A DNA stretch of 64,000 nucleotides from Pseudomonas reactans. Its GTDB lineage: Bacteria; Pseudomonadota; Gammaproteobacteria; Pseudomonadales; Pseudomonadaceae. A program made the translations under genes and the position numbers. The notes under the pieces were generated by a model that made no database searches, had not been told where the DNA came from, and was given only the letters and a program-made list of their open reading frames with translations. The DNA lies in assembly GCF_013385825.1 (NCBI RefSeq), contig NZ_JACAPG010000020.1, positions 209,754-273,753 on the forward strand. Reading direction: 5' to 3'. This document shows, piece after piece, positions 10,640 through 18,423 of this stretch. Each line of letters starts with the position of its first letter. Position 1 is the first letter of the stretch.

Positions 10640-10775
10640 CAGGTTGGCGCCGTAACGACGCCGACACATAGGCTCGCCACGCCGGCAGCGAGCCCACCAA
10701 CGGCAGAAAAACTCTGCCCGGCCTCGCACGAGGCCGAAGGATATCAAGACAGTCAACAAGTGAGGGAAACACCCT
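10640..10775 (+). promoter_or_regulatory. Structured 5' leader of rmf with four stem-loops
   Basis: Four successive inverted repeats precede the rmf start: 10646-10662 (GGCG...CGCC), 10671-10694 (7-bp stem, 10-base loop), 10702-10718 (6-bp stem, AAAAC loop) and 10719-10736 (8-bp perfect stem, CA loop). The last two abut without a gap. A GAGGGAAA ribosome-binding stretch lies free of structure just before the ATG. Such a leader fits the known stability and growth-phase control of rmf mRNA; the mechanism here is inference. Confidence 0.55.
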
Positions 10776-10991
10776 ATGAGAAGACTTAAGCGTGATCCGT
10801 TGGAAAGAGCATTTTTACGCGGATATCAATATGGCGTTCATGGCAAATCCCGTGAGCTTTGCCCATTTACTCTACCGTCGGTACGCCAAGCCTGGATCAA
10901 CGGCTGGCGAGAAGGACGCGGCGACAACTGGGACGGTATGACTGGCACTGCGGGCATCCACAGACTCAACGAACTTCACGCCGTCGGCTAA
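10776..10991 (+). CDS. rmf: Ribosome modulation factor
   Basis: This basic protein of 71 residues matches RMF over its whole length (MRRLKRDPLERAFLRGYQYG, then GWREGRGDNWDG). RMF binds 70S ribosomes near the anti-Shine-Dalgarno region and drives dimerisation into inactive 100S particles in stationary phase or starvation. The length is typical for Pseudomonas, slightly longer than the E. coli protein. It is a single-gene unit with the structured leader upstream and a terminator downstream. Confidence 0.95.
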   Translation: MRRLKRDPLERAFLRGYQYGVHGKSRELCPFTLPSVRQAWINGWREGRGDNWDGMTGTAGIHRLNELHAVG

Positions 10992-11077
10992 TCAAGGGCA
11001 ACTTATTCCGACACCACCTTTGAATATGTAACGACTTACCATGCACGCCCCATCCGGGCGGCGGGCTTCGGCCCAGG

Positions 11078-11101
11078 GGGCTCCTTGATGGAGCCCTTTT
11101 T
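11078..11101 (+). terminator. Rho-independent terminator of rmf
   Basis: GGGCTCC pairs with GGAGCCC around a five-base loop and is followed by five T. A GGGC-TTCG-GCCC tetraloop hairpin lies just before it and may add stability to the 3' end. Confidence 0.85.
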
Positions 11102-11108
11102 AATGGGC

Positions 11109-11194
11109 CTGTAGGTGCCGGCTTGCCGGCGATGAGGCCTTCGGAATCGACGTTGATCTTGGATACGCCATCGTCGGCAAGCCAGACTCCTACT
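11109..11194. repeat. REP doublet, family B
   Basis: A degenerate inverted pair of the family B palindrome (TGTAGG-GCCGGCTTGCCGGC) lies between rmf and pyrD. The pyrD stop codon lies inside its right arm. Confidence 0.8.
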
Positions 11195-12215
11195 GTTTCG
11201 GTAATGCTGCGATAGCGTCCACCGACTGGCGGATCAGCGCCGGGCCCTTATAGATAAAGCCGGAGTACAACTGGACCAGGCTGGCACCCGCGGCGATCTT
11301 CTCGGCTGCGTGCTTGCCTTCGGTGATGCCTCCTGCGGCGATGATCGGCAAACGCCCAGCCAGTTCGGCGGCCAGCACCTTGACGATATGGGTGCTCTGC
11401 TCACGTACCGGCGCACCCGAAAGACCGCCCGCCTCATCACCATGGGCCAGGCCTTCGACACCCACGCGGCTGAGGGTGGTGTTGGTCGCGATCACCGCGT
11501 CCATGCCCGAGTCCACCAGGGCCTGGGCGACCAGTACGGTTTCTTCGTCACTCATGTCCGGAGCAATCTTGATCGCCAGCGGCACGCGTTTGCCATGGCG
11601 CACAGCCAGGTCTTCCTGGCGCTGGCGCAGCGCTTCAAGCAGTTGCTTGAGGGAGTCACCGAACTGCAGGCTGCGCAGGCCCGGAGTGTTGGGCGAGCTG
11701 ACGTTGACCGTCACGTAGCTGGCGTGGGCGTAGACCTTGTCCAGGCAGATCAGGTAATCGTCGACGGCACGCTCGACCGGCGTATCGAAGTTCTTGCCGA
11801 TATTGATACCAAGGATGCCCTTGTACTTCGCCGCCTGAACCCGCGACAGCAGATGATCAACGCCCAGGTTGTTGAAGCCCATACGGTTGATGATCGCCTC
11901 GGCTTCCGGAAGGCGGAAGATGCGCGGCTTGGGGTTGCCCGGCTGTGGTCGTGGGGTCACAGTGCCGATTTCGACGAAACCGAAACCCAGCTGTGAAAAG
12001 CCATCGATGGCCGCACCGTTTTTATCCAGGCCAGCCGCCAACCCGACCGGATTAGGGAAGTCGAGCCCCATCACCGACACCGGCATTTTTGCCGGAGCCT
12101 TGCATACCAGGCCATTGAGCCCCAAGCGTCCACCCGCACCGATCAGGTCCAGGGACAGATCGTGGGAAGTTTCCGGGGAAAGTTTGAACAACAGCTGGCG
12201 GGCCAGGGTATACAT
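11190..12215 (-). CDS. pyrD: Dihydroorotate dehydrogenase (quinone), class 2
   Basis: This 341-residue FMN enzyme oxidises dihydroorotate to orotate at the inner membrane in pyrimidine synthesis, passing electrons to quinone. The N-terminal amphipathic helices (MYTLARQLLFKLSPETSH) mark the membrane-bound class 2 type. FMN and substrate blocks include GFVEIGTVTPRPQPGNPKPR, the NVSSPNTPGLR loop with the catalytic Ser, and the C-terminal IAAGGI and LVQLYSGFIY motifs. Length is normal. Its TAG stop is formed within the flanking REP element. Confidence 0.95.
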   Translation of the reverse strand: MYTLARQLLFKLSPETSHDLSLDLIGAGGRLGLNGLVCKAPAKMPVSVMGLDFPNPVGLAAGLDKNGAAIDGFSQLGFGFVEIGTVTPRPQPGNPKPRIFRLPEAEAIINRMGFNNLGVDHLLSRVQAAKYKGILGINIGKNFDTPVERAVDDYLICLDKVYAHASYVTVNVSSPNTPGLRSLQFGDSLKQLLEALRQRQEDLAVRHGKRVPLAIKIAPDMSDEETVLVAQALVDSGMDAVIATNTTLSRVGVEGLAHGDEAGGLSGAPVREQSTHIVKVLAAELAGRLPIIAAGGITEGKHAAEKIAAGASLVQLYSGFIYKGPALIRQSVDAIAALPKQ

Positions 12216-12300
12216 GGGCGGGCTAGACTCGGAGGCGGCGAAAGGTAGCGGCGATTATAGCCGGGGTGACAGGGCACGCGCGAGGCGTGAACCTCAATCG

Positions 12301-12762
12301 TCAGTACCGGTGCGCGACCAACTGCTCGTAATGCGCCCAGATTTTCTGTGCATATTGCAGGCGCAACGCCTCACGCTCGGGCCCGGTACCTGTCCCTACG
12401 TTGTAGGAACCCACTGCCGTCCAGTTGTAGCCAAAGCGCTGGATGAACTCAGCCAGGATCGACGCTCCCACCTCAATTGACAGACAGGGCTCATTGATCA
12501 AGCGGTCCTCGGTAATACCCTGCTTGAGCAAGCGTGGCAGGTGAATGCTGTTGATCTGCATCAGGCCGATGTCCCGCGTGCCATTACGGTTGACGTGATT
12601 CATCGCTTGCGCACGATTACCCGACTCCACGACCGCGATCGCCTGCAGCAACTCCGGCTCGATGCTGTATTGACTGGCAGCCTCCTCCCAGCAGTAGGCC
12701 AACGCTTGATTGCTGGTCATCAAGGCAACCAGCAGCCAGCCCTTGATCCAGAACCTAGCCAC
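12301..12762 (-). CDS. IagB/IpgF-type lytic transglycosylase (T3SS-associated)
   Basis: This 153-residue secreted protein has a signal peptide (residues 1-22, ending NQALA) and a compact SLT fold. The catalytic Glu is in AIAVVESGN, and GLMQIN plus SYNVGTG complete the active-site cleft. Such small specialised transglycosylases (IagB, IpgF) open peptidoglycan locally for assembly of a type III secretion needle. It starts with GTG and overlaps the preceding regulator by eight bases, so the two are co-transcribed. The active site looks intact although the rest of a secretion machine is missing here. Confidence 0.75.
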   Translation of the reverse strand: MARFWIKGWLLVALMTSNQALAYCWEEAASQYSIEPELLQAIAVVESGNRAQAMNHVNRNGTRDIGLMQINSIHLPRLLKQGITEDRLINEPCLSIEVGASILAEFIQRFGYNWTAVGSYNVGTGTGPEREALRLQYAQKIWAHYEQLVAHRY

Positions 12763-13171
12763 GTTTCAACACCCCCTGGCTGACTCGGCCACAAGCGGAA
12801 CACACCTGCTCCGCACGCCCCGACACGGCACTCACCGGACAGGTGAAACGATACCCCCGACCGTAGATCGTCTTGATAAACCCCTTATCGGCACCAAGGT
12901 ACTTGCGCAGCGAGTAAATGCAGCGGGTCAAGGACTCCTCGGCGACTTCTTCCTGGGGCCAGGCCAGTTCCAACAAGCGATCCTTGGTCATCAACGCACC
13001 ACCGGAGACCAGCAACAGCCGTAACACCCGCCATTCCTTAGGCGGCAACTGGACATCCGAACCCTCCCCCGTCAGGCGACCATGGTCATGCAAAGTCCAA
13101 TGCGCAAAAAGCAGGGAAGTCGTCGTCCCTCCACCATCCATGACGCTACCCCGACCTGCGACTACTGACAT
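12755..13171 (-). CDS. HilA/OmpR-like winged-helix DNA-binding protein
   Basis: This 138-residue protein is mostly a Trans_reg_C winged helix (about residues 20-105), with the typical LPPKEWRVLRLLL, LTRCIYSLRKYLG and IYGRGYRF blocks. It has no receiver domain and no TPR region, so it resembles the DNA-binding third of HilA, the SPI-1 activator. A short Cys-containing tail (CSACGRVSQG) follows. The start at 13171 is supported by AGGA five bases upstream; upstream in-frame ATGs are weaker. It lies between a SPOA protein and an IagB-like enzyme, which supports a T3SS-island origin. Confidence 0.7.
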   Translation of the reverse strand: MSVVAGRGSVMDGGGTTTSLLFAHWTLHDHGRLTGEGSDVQLPPKEWRVLRLLLVSGGALMTKDRLLELAWPQEEVAEESLTRCIYSLRKYLGADKGFIKTIYGRGYRFTCPVSAVSGRAEQVCSACGRVSQGVLKRG

Positions 13172-13298
13172 TGACGTCCTCATTTCAATCACTGGCTCAT
13201 GTGCCCACGTCATGACTATAAAAACCTGCCTCACTGCTCGCCCGAGGAAAAAACCCATACATCAGGCGTTTTTTTACTTCGCGCCGTAGGACATTTCG

Positions 13299-13520
13299 CT
13301 ACCCTCCTTCAGGCAACCACGTCTGATACACCTCATGCAGCTCAACCCCTAACCGGTCTTCCAATTGCACCAACTCGCCCAACGCCAACAATTGCCCATT
13401 TACCCGGACCTCCACGCAATGGATGATCTCAGGCATCAATGGCAACACCTTCCCGGGCGCAAAGGCTGCCAGGCGCCTGCGGCTGATCAGTTGTTCCTGT
13501 AGAAGAATTTCCAGATGCAT
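13299..13520 (-). CDS. Small SPOA-domain protein (FliN/SctQ C-terminal-like)
   Basis: This protein of 73 residues consists almost only of a SPOA (surface presentation of antigens) domain. The core VEVRVNGQLLALGELVQLED then RLGVEL is characteristic of FliN and of the C-terminal product of SctQ/SpaO, which form the cytoplasmic sorting platform of flagella and type III secretion systems. No N-terminal SctQ part is present upstream. It lies 15 bases after the secretin stop, consistent with an operon. Whether it is a truncated SctQ or an HrcQb-like separate subunit cannot be decided from this window. Confidence 0.65.
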   Translation of the reverse strand: MHLEILLQEQLISRRRLAAFAPGKVLPLMPEIIHCVEVRVNGQLLALGELVQLEDRLGVELHEVYQTWLPEGG

Positions 13521-13535
13521 GGGTTAACACCTTGT

Positions 13536-15053
13536 TTACGGTGAAACATCGCGCTGCTGTCTTACAAACGCACGCTGAACATGTTGGTACTGCGTAGGCG
13601 TCAAGGGTGGCGGCTGGCCCGTCTCTTCAAGCCCCTTCGATTCGCTGCCCACCGGCCTGGCCTGGATGACAAACAAGCGCACTTGGGCCGAGCGACCAGC
13701 GCCCCGCCCTTCCGACTCCCGTTGAAACGTGCCCAACCATAGGCGTCTACCCGGCGGCAAACGCACCACACTGTTGACGCCGACTCGCCCAACCGCTGTG
13801 CTTTTCCCGCGCGGCTCCGCCACACTCATCTGGCGGTCTTCTTCGACATCAAGGCGCATCTCGATCTGGTTAGCCTCGGCAAAACGCGGCAGCACACTCA
13901 CCTGGGTGCCATAACGCACCGGCTTCCAGTCAGCTCGGTCATCTGTGCGAGCTGGAAGATAGAACGTATGGCTGTCCTGGAACACCGCAGGCACGTTCTC
14001 CTGGGTGAGTATCACCGGCAAGGTGGTTACCTTCGCTCGTCGACGGCGTTCCAATGCGCCAATTTTTGCCATGAGGCGGCTGTCGTCCAAAGGGGCCAAG
14101 ACACGCGAAGCCGACGCCTGGGTTTCCCCATCCCAGTCCAGACCCAGCTTTTTCAGTTCGTCGCGTTCAACATCCACCAGCCACAGCGAGACCTCGATCG
14201 CTCGCTTGGGGATGTCGAGTTCCGCCACCAGTTTCTGGATGAAGTTCACCTGGGCCGGCTTGCCCTTGATCAACAGGCTGTTGCTGTCCGGGTAAGCGAT
14301 CACGCCCAGGCTCTTGTCCGAGAGCGCCCCCTTGTACTCACTGGCCAGCAGGGTTTCGATCATCGACGCCATCCCCGGCACGGTGACCGGCTCGCCACCC
14401 GTGCCGTACTGTCGGTCCACCACATCGGCGTTAAGCACCTGGACGACTGCAAAGGACTGCGCGCCGACTCGCAGATCAGCCCTTTTCCGGTCCATCAACT
14501 GGGCCAGGCGCAGCACCTGGTCGACGTAGTTCGGTGGGCCGGATACATAGAACGTGCGCGTTCCGCTTTCACGCAGGGGATGGCGTGACTCATCAAGGCC
14601 CGATCGGCGCATCAGGCTACGCAGCCTGTCGACGGAAATATGCCGCAAGGTGACCGCAGAGCTTTTTGCCTCGCCAGCGTCATAGACATACAACACTTGC
14701 CCATCGCTGTACCAGATCAACCCTTGTTCACATGCAAGCGCCTCCAGGGCCTGCTGTGGCGTTTCGAAATCCAGGCTGGTACTGAGGCGTTTACGGGCGA
14801 CCTCACGACTGACGACAATGGGTAGCCCAAGTGGCTCCGACAGGGCGGTTAGCACGGTATACAGGCTTTCGTCCTTGGCCTGATAAAGCGTCCCCCAGGC
14901 CATTGCACTTACCAGCAACAGCGCAGAAAACAACAACCCACGGCAGTACCGGCGGCAGGAAGTCGTTGCGAGAAAGTCGGCGTGCACCGTGGGGAGTTCC
15001 TGGACGATTGGGCATTGAAGGTGCGGCCATACTGAGAGCCCGTCCGCTTTCAA
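13536..15053 (-). CDS. InvG/SctC-like type III secretion secretin, probably degenerate
   Basis: This 505-residue protein has a hydrophobic signal segment (about 38-54), an N0 domain (58-125), N1 and N3-type ring modules (about 133-285, including TFYVSGPPNYVDQVL) and a C-terminal secretin-like region (about 288-465). The usual hallmark between LWLGTFQRES (438-447) and VRLFVIQ (458-464), a VPxLGxIPxxGxLF block, is missing. The two flanks are joined by about ten residues instead of roughly 30. The start is unsure: ATG 15053, or GTG 14987 nearer the signal peptide. It is the first gene of the minus-strand T3SS-like group. Confidence 0.75.
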   Translation of the reverse strand: MKADGLSVWPHLQCPIVQELPTVHADFLATTSCRRYCRGLLFSALLLVSAMAWGTLYQAKDESLYTVLTALSEPLGLPIVVSREVARKRLSTSLDFETPQQALEALACEQGLIWYSDGQVLYVYDAGEAKSSAVTLRHISVDRLRSLMRRSGLDESRHPLRESGTRTFYVSGPPNYVDQVLRLAQLMDRKRADLRVGAQSFAVVQVLNADVVDRQYGTGGEPVTVPGMASMIETLLASEYKGALSDKSLGVIAYPDSNSLLIKGKPAQVNFIQKLVAELDIPKRAIEVSLWLVDVERDELKKLGLDWDGETQASASRVLAPLDDSRLMAKIGALERRRRAKVTTLPVILTQENVPAVFQDSHTFYLPARTDDRADWKPVRYGTQVSVLPRFAEANQIEMRLDVEEDRQMSVAEPRGKSTAVGRVGVNSVVRLPPGRRLWLGTFQRESEGRGAGRSAQVRLFVIQARPVGSESKGLEETGQPPPLTPTQYQHVQRAFVRQQRDVSP

Positions 15054-15238
15054 TCATGATGGAAAGTTGATGACCCTCCAGACCCACCCAGCCGTGGCAT
15101 GTGCATTGCTATGAACTCTGTATCAGAGCACGCGCCAGCGGCGGCGCGAGCTTACGGACAAAGGCGTCGTTACCCGCGTTGGCTTACATCGCCATCTGAG
15201 GGAACGACGTTTTTTTTTGAAAGAAAAGGTAGGAATTG

Positions 15239-16465
15239 ATGAACGATTCGGTTGGCAACAGCCCGACGAACGACCCGCTGGCCTGGGTCAACGGCAGTGA
15301 TGCACCGGAAAAAAGCAGCCTCGACCTGGGCTTCATGGCCCTGAGCGATTGCGCCTCGATGGTGGTGGCGGCCACCCAGGGCTTCGCTCAACCTTATGGC
15401 CTGACCTTGAACCTCAAGCGTCAATCGTCCTGGGCCAACCTGCGCGACAAACTGGTCAGTGGTGAACTGGACGCCGCCCATAGCCTGTACGGCCTGATCT
15501 ACGCCGTGCACCTAGGCATCGGCGGTGTTGCACCCACCGATATGGCGGTGCTGATGGGGCTCAACCAGAACGGCCAGAGCATCAACCTGTCCCACGGTTT
15601 GCAACAACTGGGGGTGATCACTCCTGAGGCACTCGATCGCCACGTGCACCAAAGCCGAACAAAACTGACCTTCGCCCAGACATTTCCCACAGGCACCCAT
15701 GCGATGTGGCTGTATTACTGGCTGGCAAGCCAGGGCATTCATCCATTACAGGATGTGGACAGCGTGGTGGTCCCGCCACCGCAAATGGTGGCGCACCTGC
15801 AAGCCGGGCGTATCGACGGGTTTTGCGTGGGCGAGCCCTGGTGCGCCAGCGCGGTCAAACAGAACCAAGGGTTTACCCTGGCGACGACTCAGGCGATCTG
15901 GCCGGATCATCCGGAAAAGGTGCTCGGCTGCACCCAGGCGTTCGTGGATCAAAACCCGAACACGGCACGCGTGCTGGTGAGGGCGATCCTGGAGGCCAGT
16001 CGGTTTATCGAAGAAAGCCGCGAAAACCGCCGCTCCACCGCACAATTGCTCAGTGGCGGCGACTACCTCGATGCCCCGCTCGACTGCATCGAGCCGCGCC
16101 TGCTGGGGACCTATGACGACGGCCTGGGCAATCAGTGGCAGGATCCCCACGCTCTGCGCTTCTTCGCCGGTGGCGAAGTAAACCTGCCGTACCTCTCCGA
16201 TGGGATGTGGTTCATGACCCAGTTCCGGCGCTGGGGCCTGCTGCGCGAAGACCCCGACTACCTCGGCGTTGCACGCCAGGTGCAGCAACTGGCGCTGTAT
16301 CGCCAGGCCGCCGATGGACTAGGTATTGCCACGAACGACCAGGACATGCGCAGCAGCCAACTGATCGACGGCAAAATCTGGGACGGTTCCGACCCCACCG
16401 GCTATGCCCGCAGCTTCCGGCTGCATGCGCTGGCCGATCCGACTCACCGCCAAGCCTTGCGCTGA
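15239..16465 (+). CDS. nasS: Nitrate/nitrite sensor NasS (NrtA-like)
   Basis: This 408-residue protein is related to the periplasmic nitrate-binding NrtA/CmpA family but lacks a signal peptide, so it stays in the cytoplasm. In NasST systems NasS holds NasT inactive until nitrate or nitrite binds. Family blocks visible are LGFMALSDCASMVVAATQGF, the LDAAHSLYGLIYAV region and FCVGEPW. ATG 15239 is preferred to the adjoining TTG, with AAGGTAGGA upstream. nasT follows after 13 bases with a strong AGGAGG site. Confidence 0.92.
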   Translation: MNDSVGNSPTNDPLAWVNGSDAPEKSSLDLGFMALSDCASMVVAATQGFAQPYGLTLNLKRQSSWANLRDKLVSGELDAAHSLYGLIYAVHLGIGGVAPTDMAVLMGLNQNGQSINLSHGLQQLGVITPEALDRHVHQSRTKLTFAQTFPTGTHAMWLYYWLASQGIHPLQDVDSVVVPPPQMVAHLQAGRIDGFCVGEPWCASAVKQNQGFTLATTQAIWPDHPEKVLGCTQAFVDQNPNTARVLVRAILEASRFIEESRENRRSTAQLLSGGDYLDAPLDCIEPRLLGTYDDGLGNQWQDPHALRFFAGGEVNLPYLSDGMWFMTQFRRWGLLREDPDYLGVARQVQQLALYRQAADGLGIATNDQDMRSSQLIDGKIWDGSDPTGYARSFRLHALADPTHRQALR

Positions 16466-16478
16466 CAGGAGGACCTCC

Positions 16479-17054
16479 ATGCTGCGAATCCTGCTGATCA
16501 ACGACACCCCACGCAAGGTAGGCCGACTCAGGACTGCGCTGATCGAAGCCGGTTTTGACGTGATCGACGAGTCCGGCCTGACCATTGACCTGCCCGCACG
16601 CGTCGAAACGGTGCGCCCGGATGTGATCCTGATCGATACCGAGTCACCGGGGCGCGATGTGATGGAGCAAGTGGTGCTGGTCAGCCGTGACCAACCCCGG
16701 CCCATCGTGATGTTCACTGACGAACACGACCCGAACGTGATGCGCCAGGCGATCAAGTCCGGCGTCAGCGCCTACATCGTCGAAGGCATCCAGGCCCAGC
16801 GCCTGCAACCAATACTTGATGTGGCCATGGCCCGTTTCGAAAGCGACCAGGCCTTGCGCGCGCAGCTTCAAGCCCGCGACCAGCAGTTGGCCGAGCGCAA
16901 GCGCATCGAGTTGGCCAAGGGCATGTTGATGAAAATGAAGGACTGCAACGAGGAAGAGGCCTACACCCTGATGCGCCGCCAGGCCATGAGCCGCCAGCAG
17001 AAGCTGATCCAGGTGGCGGAGCAGATTATCGCCATGAGCGAATTGCTCGGCTGA
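16479..17054 (+). CDS. nasT: ANTAR-domain antiterminator NasT
   Basis: This 191-residue response-regulator-like protein has an N-terminal pseudo-receiver (about 1-120, with DVILIDTESPG) and a C-terminal ANTAR RNA-binding domain (about 130-185: RKRIELAKGMLM, then EEAYTLMRRQAMSRQQKLIQ). NasT released from NasS binds paired stem-loops in leader RNA and prevents termination ahead of nitrate-assimilation genes. A matching hairpin and terminator lie directly downstream, before the transporter gene. The start is set by the AGGAGG ribosome-binding site. Confidence 0.93.
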   Translation: MLRILLINDTPRKVGRLRTALIEAGFDVIDESGLTIDLPARVETVRPDVILIDTESPGRDVMEQVVLVSRDQPRPIVMFTDEHDPNVMRQAIKSGVSAYIVEGIQAQRLQPILDVAMARFESDQALRAQLQARDQQLAERKRIELAKGMLMKMKDCNEEEAYTLMRRQAMSRQQKLIQVAEQIIAMSELLG

Positions 17055-17086
17055 TTTGGCGCAGCTCTTGCTAAGCATTCACCACA

Positions 17087-17168
17087 GGTAGCCAACGGCG
17101 GTTGCCCCTCCCCGACAAAGACGTCGCACACCCGGTTTGCCCTCGCGAACCCGGTGGCGGCGTTTTTT
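17087..17168 (+). promoter_or_regulatory. NasT-responsive leader: ANTAR hairpin plus intrinsic terminator
   Basis: A 7-bp stem (17087-17093 with 17100-17106, two G-U pairs) closes the hexaloop AACGGC, with A at loop position 1 and G at position 4 as required for ANTAR targets. Sixteen bases later, 17122-17162 form a long GC-rich stem (CGTCGC...GCGGCG outer part; CACCCGGTT/AACCCGGTG inner part, one bulge and one mismatch), followed at once by six T. This is the expected antitermination switch ahead of the nitrate transporter. The companion P1 hairpin is not evident to me. Confidence 0.7.
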
Positions 17169-17211
17169 CGTTTTGGCCTTCTTGCAAGACTCCCAACCGT
17201 TGAGGTGCGTG

Positions 17212-18423
17212 ATGAAATCAAGCTTCTGGAAATCCGGGCACACCCCGACCCTGTTTGCCGCGTTCCTGTATTTCGACCTGAGCTTCATGGTCTGGTACCT
17301 GCTGGGCCCCTTGGCGATACAGATTGCCGCCGACCTGCACCTGACTACTCAGCAGCGTGGCCTGATGGTCGCAACGCCGATCCTCGCGGGTGCGATTTTG
17401 CGCTTTTTGATGGGCATGCTGGCGGACAAACTGTCGCCCAAGACTGCCGGCCTGATTGGTCAGGTGATTGTGATTTGCGCCCTGTTCGGCGCCTGGAAAC
17501 TCGGGATTCATAGCTACGAACAAGCGCTGTTGCTGGGCGTGTTCCTTGGTATGGCCGGCGCCTCGTTTGCCGTTGCACTGCCCCTGGCCTCCCAGTGGTA
17601 CCCGGCTGAACATCAGGGCAAGGCCATGGGCATCGCCGGTGCGGGGAACTCCGGCACCGTGTTCGCAGCGTTGCTGGCACCGGTTTTGGCGGCCGCCTTT
17701 GGCTGGAGCAACGTGTTCGGCTTCGCGCTGATCCCCCTGGTGCTGACTCTGATCGTCTTTGCCTGGCTGGCACGCAATGCACCGGAACGCCCGAAGGCCA
17801 AATCCATGGCCGACTACTTCAAGGCCCTGGGTGACCGGGACAGCTGGTGGTTCATGTTTTTCTACAGCGTGACCTTCGGCGGCTTTATCGGCCTGGCAAG
17901 CGCCCTGCCCGGCTATTTCAATGACCAATACGGCCTGAGTCCGGTGACAGCCGGCTACTACACCGCCGCCTGCGTGTTCGGCGGCAGCCTGATGCGCCCG
18001 CTGGGCGGCGCGTTGGCGGACCGTTTCGGCGGGATTCGCACCTTGCTGGGCATGTACAGCGTGGCGGCGATCTGCATCGCGGCGGTGGGTTTCAACCTGC
18101 CGAGTTCCTACGCAGCGCTGGCGCTTTTCGTCTGCACCATGCTGGGTCTCGGCGCAGGAAATGGCGCAGTGTTCCAACTGGTGCCGCAGCGTTTCCGTCG
18201 TGAGATCGGCGTGATGACCGGCCTGATCGGCATGGCTGGCGGTATCGGCGGCTTTGCCCTGGCAGCCGGCATGGGCGCGATCAAACAAAGTACCGGCAGC
18301 TATCAGATGGCGTTGTGGCTGTTCGCCAGCCTGGGCGTATTGGCCTGGTTCGGCCTGCACGGCGTGAAGCGTCGCTGGAGAACCACTTGGGGCTCGGCTG
18401 CCGTGACGGCTGCACGGGTCTGA
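17212..18423 (+). CDS. nasA: Assimilatory nitrate/nitrite transporter (NarK/NasA, MFS)
   Basis: This 403-residue major facilitator protein has about 12 membrane helices. It contains the NarK-family nitrate signature regions, a first around GIAGAGNSGTVFAALLAPVL and a second near GLGAGNGAVFQLVPQRF, and it matches the NNP subfamily in length. It imports nitrate across the inner membrane. The start at 17212 has TGAGGTG upstream; the frame is open earlier but covers the regulatory leader. It is expressed behind the NasT-controlled terminator and overlaps the next gene by TGATG. Confidence 0.92.
   Translation: MKSSFWKSGHTPTLFAAFLYFDLSFMVWYLLGPLAIQIAADLHLTTQQRGLMVATPILAGAILRFLMGMLADKLSPKTAGLIGQVIVICALFGAWKLGIHSYEQALLLGVFLGMAGASFAVALPLASQWYPAEHQGKAMGIAGAGNSGTVFAALLAPVLAAAFGWSNVFGFALIPLVLTLIVFAWLARNAPERPKAKSMADYFKALGDRDSWWFMFFYSVTFGGFIGLASALPGYFNDQYGLSPVTAGYYTAACVFGGSLMRPLGGALADRFGGIRTLLGMYSVAAICIAAVGFNLPSSYAALALFVCTMLGLGAGNGAVFQLVPQRFRREIGVMTGLIGMAGGIGGFALAAGMGAIKQSTGSYQMALWLFASLGVLAWFGLHGVKRRWRTTWGSAAVTAARV

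Noticed and set aside
12301..15053. A functional type III secretion system
   Set aside because: Only four genes, no ATPase, gate or needle genes, and the secretin lacks its hallmark block.
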